From positions 1 to 7,130 of the forward strand of contig SXUH01000309.1 of assembly GCA_005791855.1 (NCBI GenBank): a stretch of 7,130 nt of DNA, read 5' to 3'. The position numbers and the translations under genes are program-made. Positions 5,897 to 7,130 of this stretch are shown piece after piece. This DNA comes from Bdellovibrionales bacterium. Its GTDB lineage: Bacteria > Bdellovibrionota > Bacteriovoracia > Bacteriovoracales > Bacteriovoracaceae. How positions within the stretch are numbered: the stretch's first letter is position 1; every line of letters begins with the position of its first letter. Below the pieces are notes generated by a model. That model did not search any database. It worked only from the letters and a program-made list of their open reading frames with translations, and was not told where the DNA came from.

Positions 5897-6427
5897 ATGG
5901 AACTCTACACACCCGAAGTCATGATCGCGGAGGACGAGATCGTCACCCGGATCGAAGCGCTCGGAAAGGCCATCACCAAGGACTTCGAGAACGAGGATCT
6001 GGTCGTGATCTGCGTCCTCAAGGGGGCGTTCGTCTTCTGCTCGGACCTGATCAAGCGGATCAACCTTCCGCTCAAGCTCGAGTTCATCTCCCTCTCGTCC
6101 TACGGCGACTCCACCAACAGCTCGGGGAACGTGCGCCTGGAGATGGACATCACCGCCAACATCGAGGGGAAGAACGTCCTCATCGTCGAGGACATCGTCG
6201 ACTCGGGCCTGACCATCAAGACCCTCCTCGAGATGCTGGCGATCCGCAGGCCCAAGGCCGTGCGGCTCGCCTCGCTCCTCTTCAAACCCATGAACCTCAA
6301 GCACAAGGTGCACATCGACTACCTGGGCTTCGAGATCGAAGACAAGTTCGTCATCGGCTACGGCCTGGACTACGCCGGACGGTACAGAGAACTCCCTTAC
6401 ATAGGAATACTAAATGCAGGTAACTAA
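5897..6427 (+). CDS. hpt: Hypoxanthine (guanine) phosphoribosyltransferase
   Basis: This cytoplasmic purine salvage enzyme makes IMP (and usually GMP) from hypoxanthine or guanine and PRPP. The 176 residues fit the bacterial Hpt family (about 175-185). Visible motifs in order: VLKGAF at 40-45 (PPi-binding loop with the L-K-G turn); SSYGDST at 67-73 (the flexible loop with the conserved Ser-Tyr pair); VEDIVDSGLT at 97-106 (PRPP loop, with E98 and D99 for the ribose hydroxyls and D102 as likely base); and a C-terminal region with K150, FVIGYGLDY at 151-159 and RYRELPYIGIL, which stacks on the purine and binds metal. All key residues are present. The start is ATG 5897 behind a strong AGGAGGG. 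It sits 8 bases after the UPRT gene and overlaps the GHMP kinase start by 14 bases, so the three genes form one transcription unit. Confidence 0.96.
   Translation: MELYTPEVMIAEDEIVTRIEALGKAITKDFENEDLVVICVLKGAFVFCSDLIKRINLPLKLEFISLSSYGDSTNSSGNVRLEMDITANIEGKNVLIVEDIVDSGLTIKTLLEMLAIRRPKAVRLASLLFKPMNLKHKVHIDYLGFEIEDKFVIGYGLDYAGRYRELPYIGILNAGN
6403..6406 (+). promoter_or_regulatory. Shine-Dalgarno for the GHMP kinase inside hpt
   Basis: AGGA lies 7 bases before ATG 6414, within the hpt codons ATA-GGA-ATA. In the kinase frame the triplet just before the ATG is TAA (6411-6413), so no longer start is possible. This spacing supports ATG 6414 and the 14-base overlap. Confidence 0.6.
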
Positions 6428-7130
6428 CCACGGAAGTGTGCGCGTCGACCTCGTCGGCGGGACCCTCGACATCGAACCCATCAACCTCATCATCAAGAAC
6501 GTCGTGACCCTCAACGTGGCCACGGGCCTCAAGGCCTCGGTGACCCTCTCGCAGATCGACTTCGACGGCATCGAGATCCTCTCCAAGGACTACGACAAGT
6601 CCTACCGGTACCGCGCCGGGGACCTCACGGAGGACCGGGTGGTCTACTCGCGGGAGTTCGAGGAGATGACCTTCGTCCTCCAGATCCTCCGCCTCTTCAG
6701 CATCACGAGCGGCCTGCGCCTCGAGCTCTCCTCGGGAGCCCCCGCGGGCTCGGGCCTCGGCGGGTCCTCCGCCATGGGCGTGACCCTCTACCGCGCCCTC
6801 TGCAACCTCACCGGCCACAACTACGACCGGCACTCCGCGGTCCTCCGGGTGAAGGCGGTGGAGAGCCGGATCCTGAACCAGGGGATGGCCGGGTACCAGG
6901 ACTACGTCCCGGCGCTCACCGGCGGGGTGCTGGCGGTGAAGGGGATCGAAGGGGAGATCAAGATCGAGCAGCTCTACTCCGACGAGCTCAAGGCCGTGCT
7001 GGAGGCGAACCTCACCCTCATCTCCTCCGGGCAGTCCCGGGCCTCGGGGATCAACAACTGGGAAGTCTACAAGGCCTTCTTCGATAAGAAGCCGGACGTG
7101 GTCCAGGGCCTCACCCGCATCGCGGAGATC
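6414..7130 (+). CDS. GHMP-family small-molecule kinase, N-terminal part (cut by window end)
   Basis: 239 codons are visible and the frame is still open at the last base. The N-terminus GSVRVDLVGGTLDIEP (residues 7-22) is the substrate-side motif of GHMP kinases, resembling R-[IV]-D-x-x-GG-T-D in sugar-type members (heptose-7-phosphate kinase, fucokinase, galactokinase). APAGSGLGGSSAMG at 109-122 is the diagnostic glycine/serine-rich ATP-phosphate loop. AGYQDYVPALTGGV near 159-172 matches the G-x-QD-x-x-x-x-x-x-GG region, whose Asp is the usual catalytic residue. The C-terminal glycine motif lies outside the window. The substrate is not determinable; the GG-T-L-D start and QDY motif point to a sugar or sugar phosphate rather than mevalonate or homoserine. 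Start ATG 6414 is fixed by an adjacent upstream in-frame stop and an internal Shine-Dalgarno. It overlaps hpt, which implies coupled translation, though no shared pathway is obvious. Confidence 0.88.
   Translation, partial: MQVTNHGSVRVDLVGGTLDIEPINLIIKNVVTLNVATGLKASVTLSQIDFDGIEILSKDYDKSYRYRAGDLTEDRVVYSREFEEMTFVLQILRLFSITSGLRLELSSGAPAGSGLGGSSAMGVTLYRALCNLTGHNYDRHSAVLRVKAVESRILNQGMAGYQDYVPALTGGVLAVKGIEGEIKIEQLYSDELKAVLEANLTLISSGQSRASGINNWEVYKAFFDKKPDVVQGLTRIAEI

Overview
The window is a compact, one-strand (+) stretch of a GC-rich bacterial chromosome. Spacers are short, and codons end overwhelmingly in C or G (ATC, CTC, TTC and GTC dominate). The gene content (a GldA/F/G-type ABC system with a DUF4340 partner, next to nucleobase and nucleoside salvage enzymes) suggests a Gram-negative, delta-proteobacteria-like lineage such as Bdellovibrionota or Myxococcota. 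That assignment is inference from gene content and style; no marker gene here fixes the taxon.

Left block (1-3635): an ABC transporter operon. It holds the last 13 codons of an ATPase subunit, a six-helix ABC-2 permease of the GldF type, a GldG-type membrane-anchored auxiliary protein (ABC_transp_aux-like domain), and a membrane-anchored DUF4340 protein. Each start overlaps the previous stop by 1-4 bases, so the four products are probably translationally coupled and assemble into one envelope complex. A 216-residue polytopic membrane protein, weakly Yip1-like, follows 7 bases later (3643-4293).

Middle (about 4130-4620): GC content falls abruptly within the last 50 codons of the membrane protein gene, stays low across a 102-base spacer and recovers inside the next gene. 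Candidate promoter elements lie here, making it the most likely transcription-unit boundary in the window.

Right block (4396-7130): a salvage cluster. It comprises type II thymidine kinase (tdk), a divergent and long uracil phosphoribosyltransferase (upp-like), hypoxanthine phosphoribosyltransferase (hpt) and the N-terminal 239 codons of a GHMP-family small-molecule kinase cut by the window end. upp and hpt are 8 bases apart, and hpt overlaps the GHMP kinase by 14 bases. Three adjacent enzymes convert preformed thymidine, uracil and hypoxanthine/guanine to nucleotides, which suits a cell that imports host, prey or environmental nucleobases.

I found no RNA genes, CRISPR arrays, insertion sequences or convincing intrinsic terminators. 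No clearly novel system is visible. The points most worth following are the composition trough, the altered substrate loop of the UPRT, and the reshaped codon choice at gene junctions.
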